Shown here piece by piece: positions 19,202 to 28,802 of a stretch of DNA of 64,000 nt. The notes under the pieces were generated by a model. The model made no database searches and had not been told where the DNA came from. It saw only the letters and a list, made by a program, of their open reading frames with translations. The translations under genes were made by a program, and so were the position numbers. Source of the stretch: Desulfurobacterium pacificum (GTDB taxonomy: Bacteria; Aquificota; Aquificia; Desulfurobacteriales; Desulfurobacteriaceae); assembly GCF_900182835.1 (NCBI RefSeq), contig NZ_FXUB01000006.1:1-64000 (forward strand), given 5' to 3'. Position 1 is the stretch's first letter; every line of letters begins with the position of its first letter.

Positions 19202-20012
19202 CCCTTCCTCCTGCCATTCTTGCTATTGTTAGGGTTCCGCATCCTCCTAATTTATCTGTTCTGAACCGATTGCTAAGGGTTATTCTTACTCCGTGTTTTC
19301 TTAGAAACAGGAAAGCTTTTTCGTATTCTTCTTTTGATACAGCTTTATAAGGAATTCCTTTAACTTCATTGAACATCATAAGCATTACGGTAAAGCGGTG
19401 CTTTTTCGCCAGTTCTGCTAATTTTCTGAGTTCTTCCTCGCTGTCGTTTAGACCTTTTATGAGGAGGTAGCCTAACTGGAATTTTTTTCTCCGTGAGGAA
19501 GAGGATTGGGAAAGGTGTTCCTCTACTACGTTTAATATTTCATTTAGGTTTTCTTTTAATTTAAATATCTTTTCTCTTTTTTCTGAAGAGACAGCGTGAA
19601 CAGAGATGGTTAGTCCGTTATGATTTGATTCAATTAGAGTTTTAAAGTTTTTGAGGGGATATCCTGTTGAGCTTATTGTTACTTTTAGTCCGATTTTCCT
19701 GAAGTAGTTAATGGCTTCTACGACGTTTTCTACGTTAAAAGCTGGTTCTCCTATTCCTGCTATGGCTATTCCTTTTATTGGAAGCTGATTTTTTAGAAGT
19801 TCATACTGCTTTATTATTTCTTCTGCTGTTAAGTTTCTGAAAAAACCTTTCATTCCGGAAGCACAAAAACAGCAACCTATGGGACATCCTACTTGAGTTG
19901 ATATACAGAGGCGTTCTCCTTTATAAAAGACCGATTCAACGTTGAATCCATCTTCTGTTTCGTATATAAAGAGTTTATTCAGCGGACTCGTTAACGTCTG
20001 AATCACTTTCAT
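19191..20012 (-). CDS. Short RlmN/Cfr-family radical SAM methyltransferase
   Basis: 273 residues. The cluster motif CPIGCCFC (about residues 42-49) follows a further Cys seven residues earlier (LCISTQVGC), and GGCGTL near residue 260 supplies the second catalytic Cys. These match the pair used by RlmN and Cfr for C2/C8 methylation of A2503 in 23S rRNA and, for RlmN, A37 of some tRNAs. GIGEPAFN and STGY also fit. It lacks the roughly 80-residue N-terminal accessory domain of full RlmN (usually about 340-390 residues). It overlaps ricT by 38 bp. RlmN versus Cfr activity is unresolved. Confidence 0.85.
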   Translation of the reverse strand: MKVIQTLTSPLNKLFIYETEDGFNVESVFYKGERLCISTQVGCPIGCCFCASGMKGFFRNLTAEEIIKQYELLKNQLPIKGIAIAGIGEPAFNVENVVEAINYFRKIGLKVTISSTGYPLKNFKTLIESNHNGLTISVHAVSSEKREKIFKLKENLNEILNVVEEHLSQSSSSRRKKFQLGYLLIKGLNDSEEELRKLAELAKKHRFTVMLMMFNEVKGIPYKAVSKEEYEKAFLFLRKHGVRITLSNRFRTDKLGGCGTLTIARMAGGRDDS

Positions 20013-20898
20013 TGCCTATAACTCCAGCTCTTGTAAAGCATTTGAATCTATCATCGGTTCTTTCTTTTAGCTTTTCTATGTATTTGTTCCATATTTCTTC
20101 GGTTATAAATTGTCTTATGGAAAACTGTTTTCTTCCCAGTCCCTCTATTTCCACCGTGATGGTTTCCAGTATGACGTTAACATCAACGACTGTTCCTTTC
20201 CCTTCGGGGGTTTCTATCTCTTCTCCGACATCGGGGAGGAAGTTTTTGATGTAGTAGTTGGCTTCTTCGTATTTGAGGCAGCACATTAGCCTTCCGCACG
20301 TTCCTGAAAGTTTTGCAGGGTTGGGAGGGAGTCCTTGAAGCCTTGCAAGGTTCAGGGATACAGAATCAAAACATTCAAGGAACTCTTTGCAGCAACAGAT
20401 TCTACCGCACATTCCTACGGCGCCTATCATTTTAACTTCGTCGCGAACGCCTATTTGTCTTAGTTCTATTCTTGTTTTAAAGTGTGAAGCCAAATCTCTT
20501 ACTAACTGGCGGAAGTCAACGCGGGATTCTGCTGTAAAGTAAAAAACTATTCTTTCTCTATTTAAGGTTGTGTAGGCTTTAACTAACTTCATCGGTAGTT
20601 GATGTTTTTCAACTTTTTCCTTGCATATTTCAAGCGCTTCAGTTGAGAATAACTCGTTTTCTGTAAATTTATTCAGGTCTTCTTCTGTTGCTTTTCTGAG
20701 GAGTTTGTAGAGAGAAGAGGGAGAAAGATTGAATTTTAAGAGCGCCTGTTCGTCAAAGTCGTAAGTATTGAGGATTTTGACTATTTCCTCCCCTCTGTCT
20801 GTTTTTACTACCGCTTTTTCGTTGTAGTTGAGTTTGATTTCTGAAGTAGCAAGTCCGGTTTTTTCTGTATCCATGTATTTGAATTTAGCTATGAACAT
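19975..20898 (-). CDS. ricT: PSP1-domain protein, RicT (YaaT)-like
   Basis: 307 residues with the PSP1 domain in the middle. Its conserved Cys set is visible in GMCGRICCCKEFLECF (about residues 169-184) and GTCGRLMCCLKYE (205-217). In Bacillus, RicT is part of the [4Fe-4S]-containing RicAFT complex that affects RNA processing and sporulation; homologues elsewhere sit, as here, beside holB and tmk. ATG 20898 heads the operon. The C-terminal tail is acidic (NESDSDVNESAE) and overlaps the radical SAM gene. Confidence 0.9.
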   Translation of the reverse strand: MFIAKFKYMDTEKTGLATSEIKLNYNEKAVVKTDRGEEIVKILNTYDFDEQALLKFNLSPSSLYKLLRKATEEDLNKFTENELFSTEALEICKEKVEKHQLPMKLVKAYTTLNRERIVFYFTAESRVDFRQLVRDLASHFKTRIELRQIGVRDEVKMIGAVGMCGRICCCKEFLECFDSVSLNLARLQGLPPNPAKLSGTCGRLMCCLKYEEANYYIKNFLPDVGEEIETPEGKGTVVDVNVILETITVEIEGLGRKQFSIRQFITEEIWNKYIEKLKERTDDRFKCFTRAGVIGNESDSDVNESAE

Positions 20899-20938
20899 TG
20901 TTGCCCTCGTCTAATTTTATTTGAAATAAATGTATGGT

Positions 20939-22195
20939 TTATTGGGTGGAAGGCAAATTGTCTTTTAGTTTTTTGATGACTGCAAAGTTGAATCCTAATA
21001 GGAAAAAGAGGGTGAATTGGATTTCTGCGTCGGTGAAGTTATTTTCAAAGAAGCCTGCTAACATGAAGCCTAAATAGCCGAAAGAGATGATGGAGAGAGG
21101 AGGGAGGATTTTGGAAAACTTAAAGTTGAAGTATAGTATGTATAGCCAGAATAAGAGGTAGCCTAAAAGTCCTAATATTCCGTATTTTGCCAAAAATTTA
21201 AGGTAGATGTTGTGGGTTTCGCCTCTATGGAAATGGGCTAATTCTTTCTCTTTGGATTCAGTTCTTTTATAGATTTCTTTGAAGCTTTCTTCAAGGTGTT
21301 TAGCAGCTAACTGCTTTCCTTTTTCTCCAGCGCCTATTAAAAGTTGTAGAGGAGAGTATTCATATTTGAAGGCTTTGAGATAGGAGTTCCAGATGGTTAG
21401 TCTATCTATGTTACTCGCATTTGTTTTGACGTTATCTATACTTTCTAATCGGTGTTTGAGTGAGGGAATTGTTGTAACTAAGCCTATAGAAAGTAGTGAG
21501 AGTAAAGCTATAACAATAGAAATTTTTTTGTGTTTCTTTAAGCTGTAAAAGAATAGCAGGAAGAAAAACAGTCCACATCCAAGCCAGTAAGACCTGCTTT
21601 GAGTCAGGATAATACCTATCAGCGAGAAAATTGCGGTTAATGGGTAGAGTTTTCTGTTTTCTTTGAAACTGAGGAAAGTAAATAGCAAAAAGAGTAAATA
21701 TAAAACGCCTGCTTCGGTTAGAGGGTTGTTTAAAAATCCTCTTGGTCTTGTAGGTGAGGAGAATAGGTGTAAGGCGTGAATGTTGAAATGTCTGATGCTT
21801 TGGTGAGTGAAGGCTTCAAAAGCTAAGATAAGCGAAGAGACAATTGTGGATATTGAGAGGAGGGTCAATAGCAAGTTGCTGTTTTCTTTCAAAAACACTT
21901 TGAATGATATGAAATAAGAAACTAAATGGTGATTGATATCCGTATATTTTGTAAGTTTTTTAAGCATTTCAACGTTGAAAAGGGAGCTTATGAATTCAGG
22001 GATAGTAAAGAATAGAAGCGGTTTAATAGGAGGAAGGGGAAATTGAACTTTGCTGAGCAGGTATATAAGTAGTCCTAAAATTCCGATTCCTGCAGCAACG
22101 TTGTCCAGCGCTATTGATGTTGGAAGGGAAATTGAGAAGATAATGGCGGAGAGGAATATTAACTTTTCTCCGATGGATTTAAATCTTTCCTTCAA
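20939..22195 (-). CDS. O-antigen ligase / polymerase family membrane protein
   Basis: 418 residues with about 10-11 hydrophobic segments and one large periplasmic loop (about residues 255-330). The loop ends with the family signature ETHNIYLKFLAKYGILG; the His is the candidate catalytic residue, and TQSRSYWLG lies near residue 200. This matches the PF04932 O-antigen ligase/Wzy group, which attaches or polymerises O-antigen on lipid A-core in the periplasm. ligase versus polymerase cannot be decided. It overlaps thiE by 17 bp. Confidence 0.85.
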   Translation of the reverse strand: MKERFKSIGEKLIFLSAIIFSISLPTSIALDNVAAGIGILGLLIYLLSKVQFPLPPIKPLLFFTIPEFISSLFNVEMLKKLTKYTDINHHLVSYFISFKVFLKENSNLLLTLLSISTIVSSLILAFEAFTHQSIRHFNIHALHLFSSPTRPRGFLNNPLTEAGVLYLLFLLFTFLSFKENRKLYPLTAIFSLIGIILTQSRSYWLGCGLFFFLLFFYSLKKHKKISIVIALLSLLSIGLVTTIPSLKHRLESIDNVKTNASNIDRLTIWNSYLKAFKYEYSPLQLLIGAGEKGKQLAAKHLEESFKEIYKRTESKEKELAHFHRGETHNIYLKFLAKYGILGLLGYLLFWLYILYFNFKFSKILPPLSIISFGYLGFMLAGFFENNFTDAEIQFTLFFLLGFNFAVIKKLKDNLPSTQ

Positions 22196-22808
22196 TCTTT
22201 TCCCTCAGCTTTTTTACGTTTTCGTAAGGGTCACCGCTTTCAAAGGCAGCTCTTACCACTGCTATGCCAGCAGGCTTACATTTAAGGACTTCGTCTACGT
22301 TTGATTCGTTGATGCCGCCGATTGCCACTACAGGGAGGGAGGAAATTTTTACAGCTTCACAGAGAAGTTTTGTTCCGGTAGTGGGGGCTGGATTTTCTTT
22401 TGTGGTTGTGGGGAATATAGGTCCGAAACCTATGTAGTCTACAAACTTTTCTTTTGAGGCTTCCTCTACTTCATTTAAGTTATGGGTTGAAAGACCTATT
22501 ATAAAATGATTGCCTGCTATTCTTCTTGCAGCGTCAATAGGTAAATCTTCCTGCCCTAAATGGACTCCGTCTGCTTCAACCGCTAAAGCTAAATCCAACC
22601 TATCGTTGACTATAAATGGAATGTCGTGATGCTTAGTTGCCTCTCTTACTAAAGAGGCTTCTTCAAACATCTCTTTTGCTGTTTTTCTTTTCGCTCTGTA
22701 CTGAATTACTGTAGCACCGCCGAAAATAGCTCTTTCTACTGCTTCGTAGATATTAAAGACGTTGAGATAGCGTTCGTCTGTAATTACGTATAGAGAAAAG
22801 TCTATCAT
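22179..22808 (-). CDS. thiE: Thiamine-phosphate synthase
   Basis: A 209-residue TIM-barrel enzyme that joins HMP-PP and HET-P to thiamine phosphate. The motifs YVITDERYL, VIQYRAKRK, PFIVNDRLDLALAVEADGVH, HLGQEDLP, IIGLSTHN, YIGFGPIFPT-TTKENPAPT and VAIGGI are all present in order. No TPP riboswitch is seen; the upstream base stretch is taken by tRNA-Val. Confidence 0.97.
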   Translation of the reverse strand: MIDFSLYVITDERYLNVFNIYEAVERAIFGGATVIQYRAKRKTAKEMFEEASLVREATKHHDIPFIVNDRLDLALAVEADGVHLGQEDLPIDAARRIAGNHFIIGLSTHNLNEVEEASKEKFVDYIGFGPIFPTTTKENPAPTTGTKLLCEAVKISSLPVVAIGGINESNVDEVLKCKPAGIAVVRAAFESGDPYENVKKLREKIEGKI

Positions 22809-22829
22809 TAGGTTACCTCAAAAGAAAAA

Positions 22830-22904
22830 TGGTAGGACCGAGGGGTTTCGAACCCCTGACCTCCACCGCGTCAAGGTGGCGCTCTCCCACTGAGCTACGG
22901 TCCT
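22830..22904 (-). tRNA. tRNA-Val (anticodon GAC)
   Basis: On the minus strand a full cloverleaf can be drawn. The acceptor AGGACCG pairs with CGGTCCT, the D stem is GCTC/GAGC, and the anticodon stem CCACC/GGTGG encloses loop TTGACGC (anticodon GAC). The T stem is AGGGG/CCCCT with loop TTCGAAA. Discriminator A is followed by a genome-encoded CCA (22832-22830). It lies between thiE and rpsT, 21 bp upstream of thiE. Confidence 0.97.
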
Positions 22905-22938
22905 ACTCTTTTATTGTTGCTCTAAAAATATAGTTTAG

Positions 22939-23223
22939 TTATTGGGCAGCTGCAAATTTCTTTTCAAGCTCGGCAACGGCTTTTGCCACTTTTGATTGTC
23001 TTCTTGCAGCTTCGTTTTTGTGGATTGCTCCCCTTGCTGCAGCTCTTTCTATCCACTTCATAGCTACTTTAAGTTGCTCTTTTGCTGCTTCAAGGTTTCC
23101 TTCTTCAACAGCCTTGAGAACTTTCTTTGCTTCTGTTTTCATTCTTCTTACGTAGTACCTGTTTCTCTCTCTTCTCTTTATGTTTTGGCGAAGTCTCTTT
23201 TTAGCGGATTTTGTATTGGGCAT
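22939..23223 (-). CDS. rpsT: 30S ribosomal protein S20
   Basis: A 94-residue, very basic helical protein starting MPNTKSAKKRLRQN, with the KMxWIERAAARGAIHKNEAARRQSKVAK core. This is S20, which binds 16S rRNA in the body of the 30S subunit. ATG 23223 follows GGAGGAAAT. A candidate -10 (TATAAA, 23270-23265) with TTGCTT upstream lies in the divergent gap with bcp. Confidence 0.97.
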   Translation of the reverse strand: MPNTKSAKKRLRQNIKRRERNRYYVRRMKTEAKKVLKAVEEGNLEAAKEQLKVAMKWIERAAARGAIHKNEAARRQSKVAKAVAELEKKFAAAQ

Positions 23224-23301
23224 TCTATTTCCTCCACCCTTGGATTGGATTTGACGGGGGAAAGTTTATAGCACTAATTCGGTAAAAGCAAGTGTTTTGG
23301 A

Positions 23302-23307
23302 TATAAT
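23302..23307 (+). promoter_or_regulatory. Candidate -10 element for the bcp-OMP-dapC-exbD-tsaE-eno unit
   Basis: TATAAT at 23302-23307 lies 28 bp before the bcp start. A poor -35 (TTCGGT, 23278-23283) is 18 bases upstream. The element is supported by an exact -10 and by its position only. Confidence 0.4.
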
Positions 23308-23334
23308 TCTGGAAACCAATTTCGGGAGGCTATT

Positions 23335-23808
23335 TTGCTTGAAGTTGGACAGAAGGCGCCAGAGTTTTGTTTGCCTGACGATACAGGTAGAGAACTATGT
23401 TTAAAAGACTTAAAGGGCAAATGGGTGGTTCTATATTTCTATCCGAAGGATAATACACCTGGATGCACTAAAGAGGCTCAACAGTTTAGTGAACTTTTAG
23501 GTGAATTTGAGAAGTTAGGAGCTGTTGTTTTAGGAGTTAGTCCTGATTCGGTTGAGAGTCATAAAAAGTTTAAGGATAAAAAAGAGTTGAGGGTTACACT
23601 TCTTAGCGATGTAAATAAGGAAGTTGTAAAAACTTATGGTGCGTGGCAGCTTAAAAAATCTTACGGTCGTGAGTATTACGGGGTTGTCAGAAGTACCTAC
23701 CTCATAGACCCTGATGGGAAGGTAGCTTACGTATGGAAGAAGGTCAGGGCTAACGGGCATGCTGAGAAAGTGTTGGAAAAATTGAAAGAGTTAATTAATC
23801 AAAACTAA
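23335..23808 (+). CDS. bcp: Peroxiredoxin, BCP/PrxQ type (thiol peroxidase)
   Basis: A 157-residue thioredoxin-fold peroxidase that reduces hydroperoxides. The peroxidatic Cys is in YPKDNTPGCTKEA (Cys about 48). The Cys usually found five residues later in two-Cys BCPs is Gln here. Extra Cys occur at about 12 and 22 near the N-terminus, so the resolving thiol must be one of those or external. TTG 23335 follows GGGAGGC. First gene of a six-gene plus-strand run. Confidence 0.94.
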   Translation: MLEVGQKAPEFCLPDDTGRELCLKDLKGKWVVLYFYPKDNTPGCTKEAQQFSELLGEFEKLGAVVLGVSPDSVESHKKFKDKKELRVTLLSDVNKEVVKTYGAWQLKKSYGREYYGVVRSTYLIDPDGKVAYVWKKVRANGHAEKVLEKLKELINQN

Positions 23809-23829
23809 AATAAAGGGAGGGAAGTGGTT

Positions 23830-24627
23830 ATGAAGAGGTTTTTATCAGCTGTTGCAGTGCTTTTAGTTTCTACTTCAGCTTCCTATGCTATTACTATTGA
23901 GGGAGGAGCAGGAGGCTGGAAAGAAAACCCTACAGGGTGGATAGAGTATAAGAAGGATAACGTTTCTGGGACAGGAGTTTCTGCTACTACGCACGTTGAT
24001 TTAAAGAGTGATTTGCACTTTTCCAGTAAAACAAGACCTGAAGGTTGGTTTGCGATTAAAGGAATTCCTATTTTGCCGGATGTAAAAGTTCAATATACAA
24101 AGATGAAATTTACAGGTAGCGGAACACCAACAGTAAACTTTACGTTTGGTGATATTACGGTTAATGCAACAGACAAAGTGGACGCTGAATTTAGAGCTAA
24201 TCAGGTAGATATTACTCTTACCTATGGCGTTCCGTTTGTTAAAGCACTTACGGCAGGAAAGATTGATTTAAACTGGGGCGTTAACGTTAAAGTGATAGAT
24301 GGCTACGCTAAAGTTGTAGCTGTTTCTCCTATTACCAACGACAAAAAGAGTGAATCAAAATCTGCTACTATTCCTGTGCCTATGGTTCACCTTGATGGAG
24401 TTATTAAACCTGTTGAAAAACTTGGTTTGGAGTTTTCAGGAAACTGGATAGGTTACTCTGGAAGTCAGTTTTACGACTTGACAGGAGAGTTTAAGGTTTA
24501 TCCTGTGAAAAGACTTTTTGTTGGTGTAGGATACAGGTATCAGAGACTTAAGATTGACGATATAAGCGATATCTCTTCCGACATTAAAATAAAAGGTGCT
24601 TTTGCTGAAGCAGGATTTACCTTTTAG
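23830..24627 (+). CDS. Outer-membrane beta-barrel protein (TIGR04219-like)
   Basis: 265 residues from ATG 23830 (GGGAGGG at 23815-23821; a GTG six bases earlier is less well spaced). A clear signal peptide, MKRFLSAVAVLLVSTSASYA, is followed by alternating hydrophobic strands and a C-terminal aromatic residue (EAGFTF) typical of outer-membrane barrels. The GGAGGWKENPTGWIEY start of the mature protein resembles the TIGR04219 family. Function unknown; it could be an outer-membrane sensor or minor porin. Confidence 0.75.
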   Translation: MKRFLSAVAVLLVSTSASYAITIEGGAGGWKENPTGWIEYKKDNVSGTGVSATTHVDLKSDLHFSSKTRPEGWFAIKGIPILPDVKVQYTKMKFTGSGTPTVNFTFGDITVNATDKVDAEFRANQVDITLTYGVPFVKALTAGKIDLNWGVNVKVIDGYAKVVAVSPITNDKKSESKSATIPVPMVHLDGVIKPVEKLGLEFSGNWIGYSGSQFYDLTGEFKVYPVKRLFVGVGYRYQRLKIDDISDISSDIKIKGAFAEAGFTF

Positions 24628-24636
24628 GGAGTTTGT

Positions 24637-25800
24637 ATGAACAGCAAGGTTCGTTCTCTTAAAGCTTACCCGCAGGATAGGCTTAATAGAGCTAAAGAGG
24701 AAGCGAAAGCTAAGGGATTGAAGATATACGATTTTGGGACTGGTGACCCTAAAGAGCCAACGCCTCCCTTTATCAGGGAGGCGCTTATAAAGGCTGTTCC
24801 TGAAGTTAGCCAGTATCCTACTGTTAAGGGAAGAAAGGATTTGAGAGAAACAATTGCAAGGTGGTTTGAGAAAAGGTTTGGCGTTTCTCTGAATCCAGAA
24901 CGTGAAGTTATTCCGACTTCCGGTTCTAAAGAGGCGATTTTTCACTTTCCTTTGGTTTTTATAGATATCGACTCTGAAAGGAGGAAAGTAATTTACGGGA
25001 TGCCGGCGTATCCTGTTTACGAAAGGGGAACGCTTTTTGCTGGCGGTGAAACTGTTCCTGTTAGATTGAAATATGAAGAGCAGTTTCTATTAAGGCTTGA
25101 TAAACTGCCTTCTTCTTTACTTGAAGAGACGGCTATTGTGTGGATTAACTACCCTCATAACCCTACGGGAGCTGTAGCTTCTCTTTCTTATTTGGAAGAG
25201 GTTTACGGTATTTGTAGGGAATACGGAATTATTCTGTGTTCGGATGAGTGTTATACGGAGATTTACTTTGAGAGTAAGCCGCCGTCTTTACTCCAGGTTG
25301 GTAAAGAAGGAGCAGTGGTTTTCCATTCCCTCTCTAAGAGAAGCGGAATGACGGGTTACCGTTCCGGTTTTGTTGCAGGTGATGAGAAAATAGTTTCTAC
25401 CTATTTAAAGTGGCGTTCTTCTTTTGGCGTTGCATCTCAAGATTTCGTTCAGCAGGCTGCAAAAGCTGCGTGGGAGGATGAGAAGCACGTTGAAGAGAGA
25501 AGGGGGATTTTCCGTCGTAAGAGGGACGTTTTTGCTGAGTTGTTTAAAGAGTTGGGACTGGAGTTTGAAGTTCCTGAAGCGACTTTCTATTTCTGGGTGA
25601 AGCTTCCTGAAGGTGTTTCTGGTGAGGAGTATGCAGTTCATCTGCTTAACTACGGAATAGTTGTTTCGCCGGGTGAATTCTTCGGTGAGGGTGGAGAGGG
25701 TTTTTTCAGAATTGCGCTCGTTCCGACTGTTGAGGAGTGTAAGGAAGCTGCTGTGCTGTGGAAAAAAGCCCATGAAGATTTTATGAGGAAGAGAAATTGA
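24637..25800 (+). CDS. dapC: PLP aminotransferase class I/II, probable succinyl-diaminopimelate aminotransferase
   Basis: 387 residues of fold-type I. Visible are GDPKEPTP (about 37-44), the substrate loop SQYPTVKGRKDLR, PTSGSKEAIF (cofactor phosphate region), YPHNPTGA (near 178), SDECYTEIYF, and the PLP lysine in SLSKRSGMTGYRSGF (near 240), then RIALV near the C-terminus. Closest in pattern to DapC of lysine and peptidoglycan diaminopimelate synthesis. Substrate is inferred; other N-acyl-amino acid transaminases are possible. Overlaps exbD by 4 bp. Confidence 0.85.
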   Translation: MNSKVRSLKAYPQDRLNRAKEEAKAKGLKIYDFGTGDPKEPTPPFIREALIKAVPEVSQYPTVKGRKDLRETIARWFEKRFGVSLNPEREVIPTSGSKEAIFHFPLVFIDIDSERRKVIYGMPAYPVYERGTLFAGGETVPVRLKYEEQFLLRLDKLPSSLLEETAIVWINYPHNPTGAVASLSYLEEVYGICREYGIILCSDECYTEIYFESKPPSLLQVGKEGAVVFHSLSKRSGMTGYRSGFVAGDEKIVSTYLKWRSSFGVASQDFVQQAAKAAWEDEKHVEERRGIFRRKRDVFAELFKELGLEFEVPEATFYFWVKLPEGVSGEEYAVHLLNYGIVVSPGEFFGEGGEGFFRIALVPTVEECKEAAVLWKKAHEDFMRKRN

Positions 25801-26178
25801 AGTTAAGGGAAAATAAGAAGTCACTTATTGCTGATATTAACCTTTCTCCTATTCTGGACTTATCCCTTATGCTTGTTATCTTTCTTGCCGTTACAACCGA
25901 GTTTATTTCTGGTGGAGAGATAAAGGTTCAGGTTCCAAAGGGCGGTGCAGCTGTTGAGAGCACTGCAGGAATAGTGAAGGTTGTTATGGATAAGTGGGGA
26001 AAAATCTATTTTAAAGGGAAGGTTTATACCGACCCTGTAAAACTTGCTTCTGTTCTTCCAAAGGATAAAAAGATTTTTATTAAGGCTGATAAGGATACGC
26101 CTTACAGGTACGTTTTTACTCTTTTGGACGTTTTGAGAAAGAGCGGTATTAAGAAAGTTGCTCTTGTGGGTCAGAGAG

Positions 26179-26186
<8 letters not shown>
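25797..26186 (+). CDS. exbD: ExbD/TolR-family energy-transduction protein
   Basis: 129 residues. A single N-terminal membrane helix (about 16-36) contains the family Asp in SPILDLSLMLVIFLAVTTEF; a periplasmic ExbD/TolR domain follows (KDKKIFIKADKDTPYRYVFTLLDVLRKSGIKKVALV). It would use the proton gradient with an ExbB/TolQ partner to energise outer-membrane transport or envelope constriction. No exbB/tolQ lies nearby. TTG 25797 overlaps the dapC stop, with GAGGAAGAG in front. Confidence 0.87.
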
Positions 26187-27925
<1,739 letters not shown>

Positions 27926-27930
27926 TTTTT

Positions 27931-27954
27931 CTCCCCCTTTAGGGGGGAGTTTTT
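27931..27954 (+). terminator. Rho-independent terminator of eno
   Basis: CTCCCCC (27931-27937), loop TTTA (27938-27941), GGGGGAG (27943-27949), then a T-run to 27954. The loop also contains the stop codon (TAA, read on the minus strand) of the convergent lpxL gene, whose last codons are in the hairpin. Confidence 0.9.
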
Positions 27955-28802
27955 AAAAACTCTTTGAATTCGGGGGAATTTTTCCACCTGTTGTGGAACC
28001 AGAACCACTGTTCTGGATGTTTCTTTACGGCTTTTTCTATCTCTTTCGTGTATAGAACAGTTAGTTCTTCTACCGATTTGTTTTCTGGATAGATGGGGCT
28101 TCCGATTTCTATTCTGTATCTGTTTTTATCCGTTACAAAACAAAAGGCAGGTATTACAGGTTTTCCTGTCTTTATACTGAGTATGGCTGCACCTTTGTTG
28201 GTATAGGTTTTTCTCCCCAAAAATTCTGTGAGGACGCCTTCTTTGACTTTTGGTCTCTGGTCAAGGAGTATTCCTACGTATCTTCCTCTTTTCAGGTCTT
28301 TTACCATCTCTATGACGTTACCGGTTGGTATGACTTTTGTTCCCCATTTCTGACGGATACTGTTGATGAGGGCGTCAACTTTTTTGTTTTTCATTGGCTT
28401 TGCTATAACTGATAGTTTTCCGCCCGATTTTACGGAAAAGTAAGCACCCATCAGTTCCCAGTTGCCTATGTGGGCTGTAAGGAGGATGCCGCCGCCGGGG
28501 GGGATTTTTTCAAGGGGGCATTCTTCTACAAGAGATGAGAGTTCTTCAAAGGAATATTTTTGTGAACGGAAAAAGTCTATGGAACACCTGACGAAGTTCT
28601 GCAGGCTTTTTATGCCTATTGACGCCGGGTATCCTGTAAATTTCAGGTTAGTTTCTGTTACCTTTTTTATTCTTGGCACGTTGTAGGCTAAATTTGATAG
28701 AACATCTCCTACTTTAAATGCCGTTTCTCTGCTAACGTTTTGTAGAAAGGAGAGACTTGCTTTCAAAAGCAGATACTCCAGCAGGTGCGATACCTTCTTC
28801 AA
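27939..28802 (-). CDS. lpxL: Lipid A acyltransferase, LpxL/HtrB family
   Basis: A 287-residue membrane-associated acyltransferase adding a secondary acyl chain to Kdo-lipid IVA. It has an N-terminal hydrophobic helix, the catalytic HxxxxE box as TAHIGNWELMG (near residue 110), and later LLDQRPK and QWFWFHNRWK, all standard for LpxL/LpxM. It is the last gene of the LPS operon. Its start overlaps lpxK by 71 bp, and its stop codon lies in the eno terminator loop. Acyl specificity is unknown. Confidence 0.92.
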   Translation of the reverse strand: MKKVSHLLEYLLLKASLSFLQNVSRETAFKVGDVLSNLAYNVPRIKKVTETNLKFTGYPASIGIKSLQNFVRCSIDFFRSQKYSFEELSSLVEECPLEKIPPGGGILLTAHIGNWELMGAYFSVKSGGKLSVIAKPMKNKKVDALINSIRQKWGTKVIPTGNVIEMVKDLKRGRYVGILLDQRPKVKEGVLTEFLGRKTYTNKGAAILSIKTGKPVIPAFCFVTDKNRYRIEIGSPIYPENKSVEELTVLYTKEIEKAVKKHPEQWFWFHNRWKNSPEFKEFLKTPP

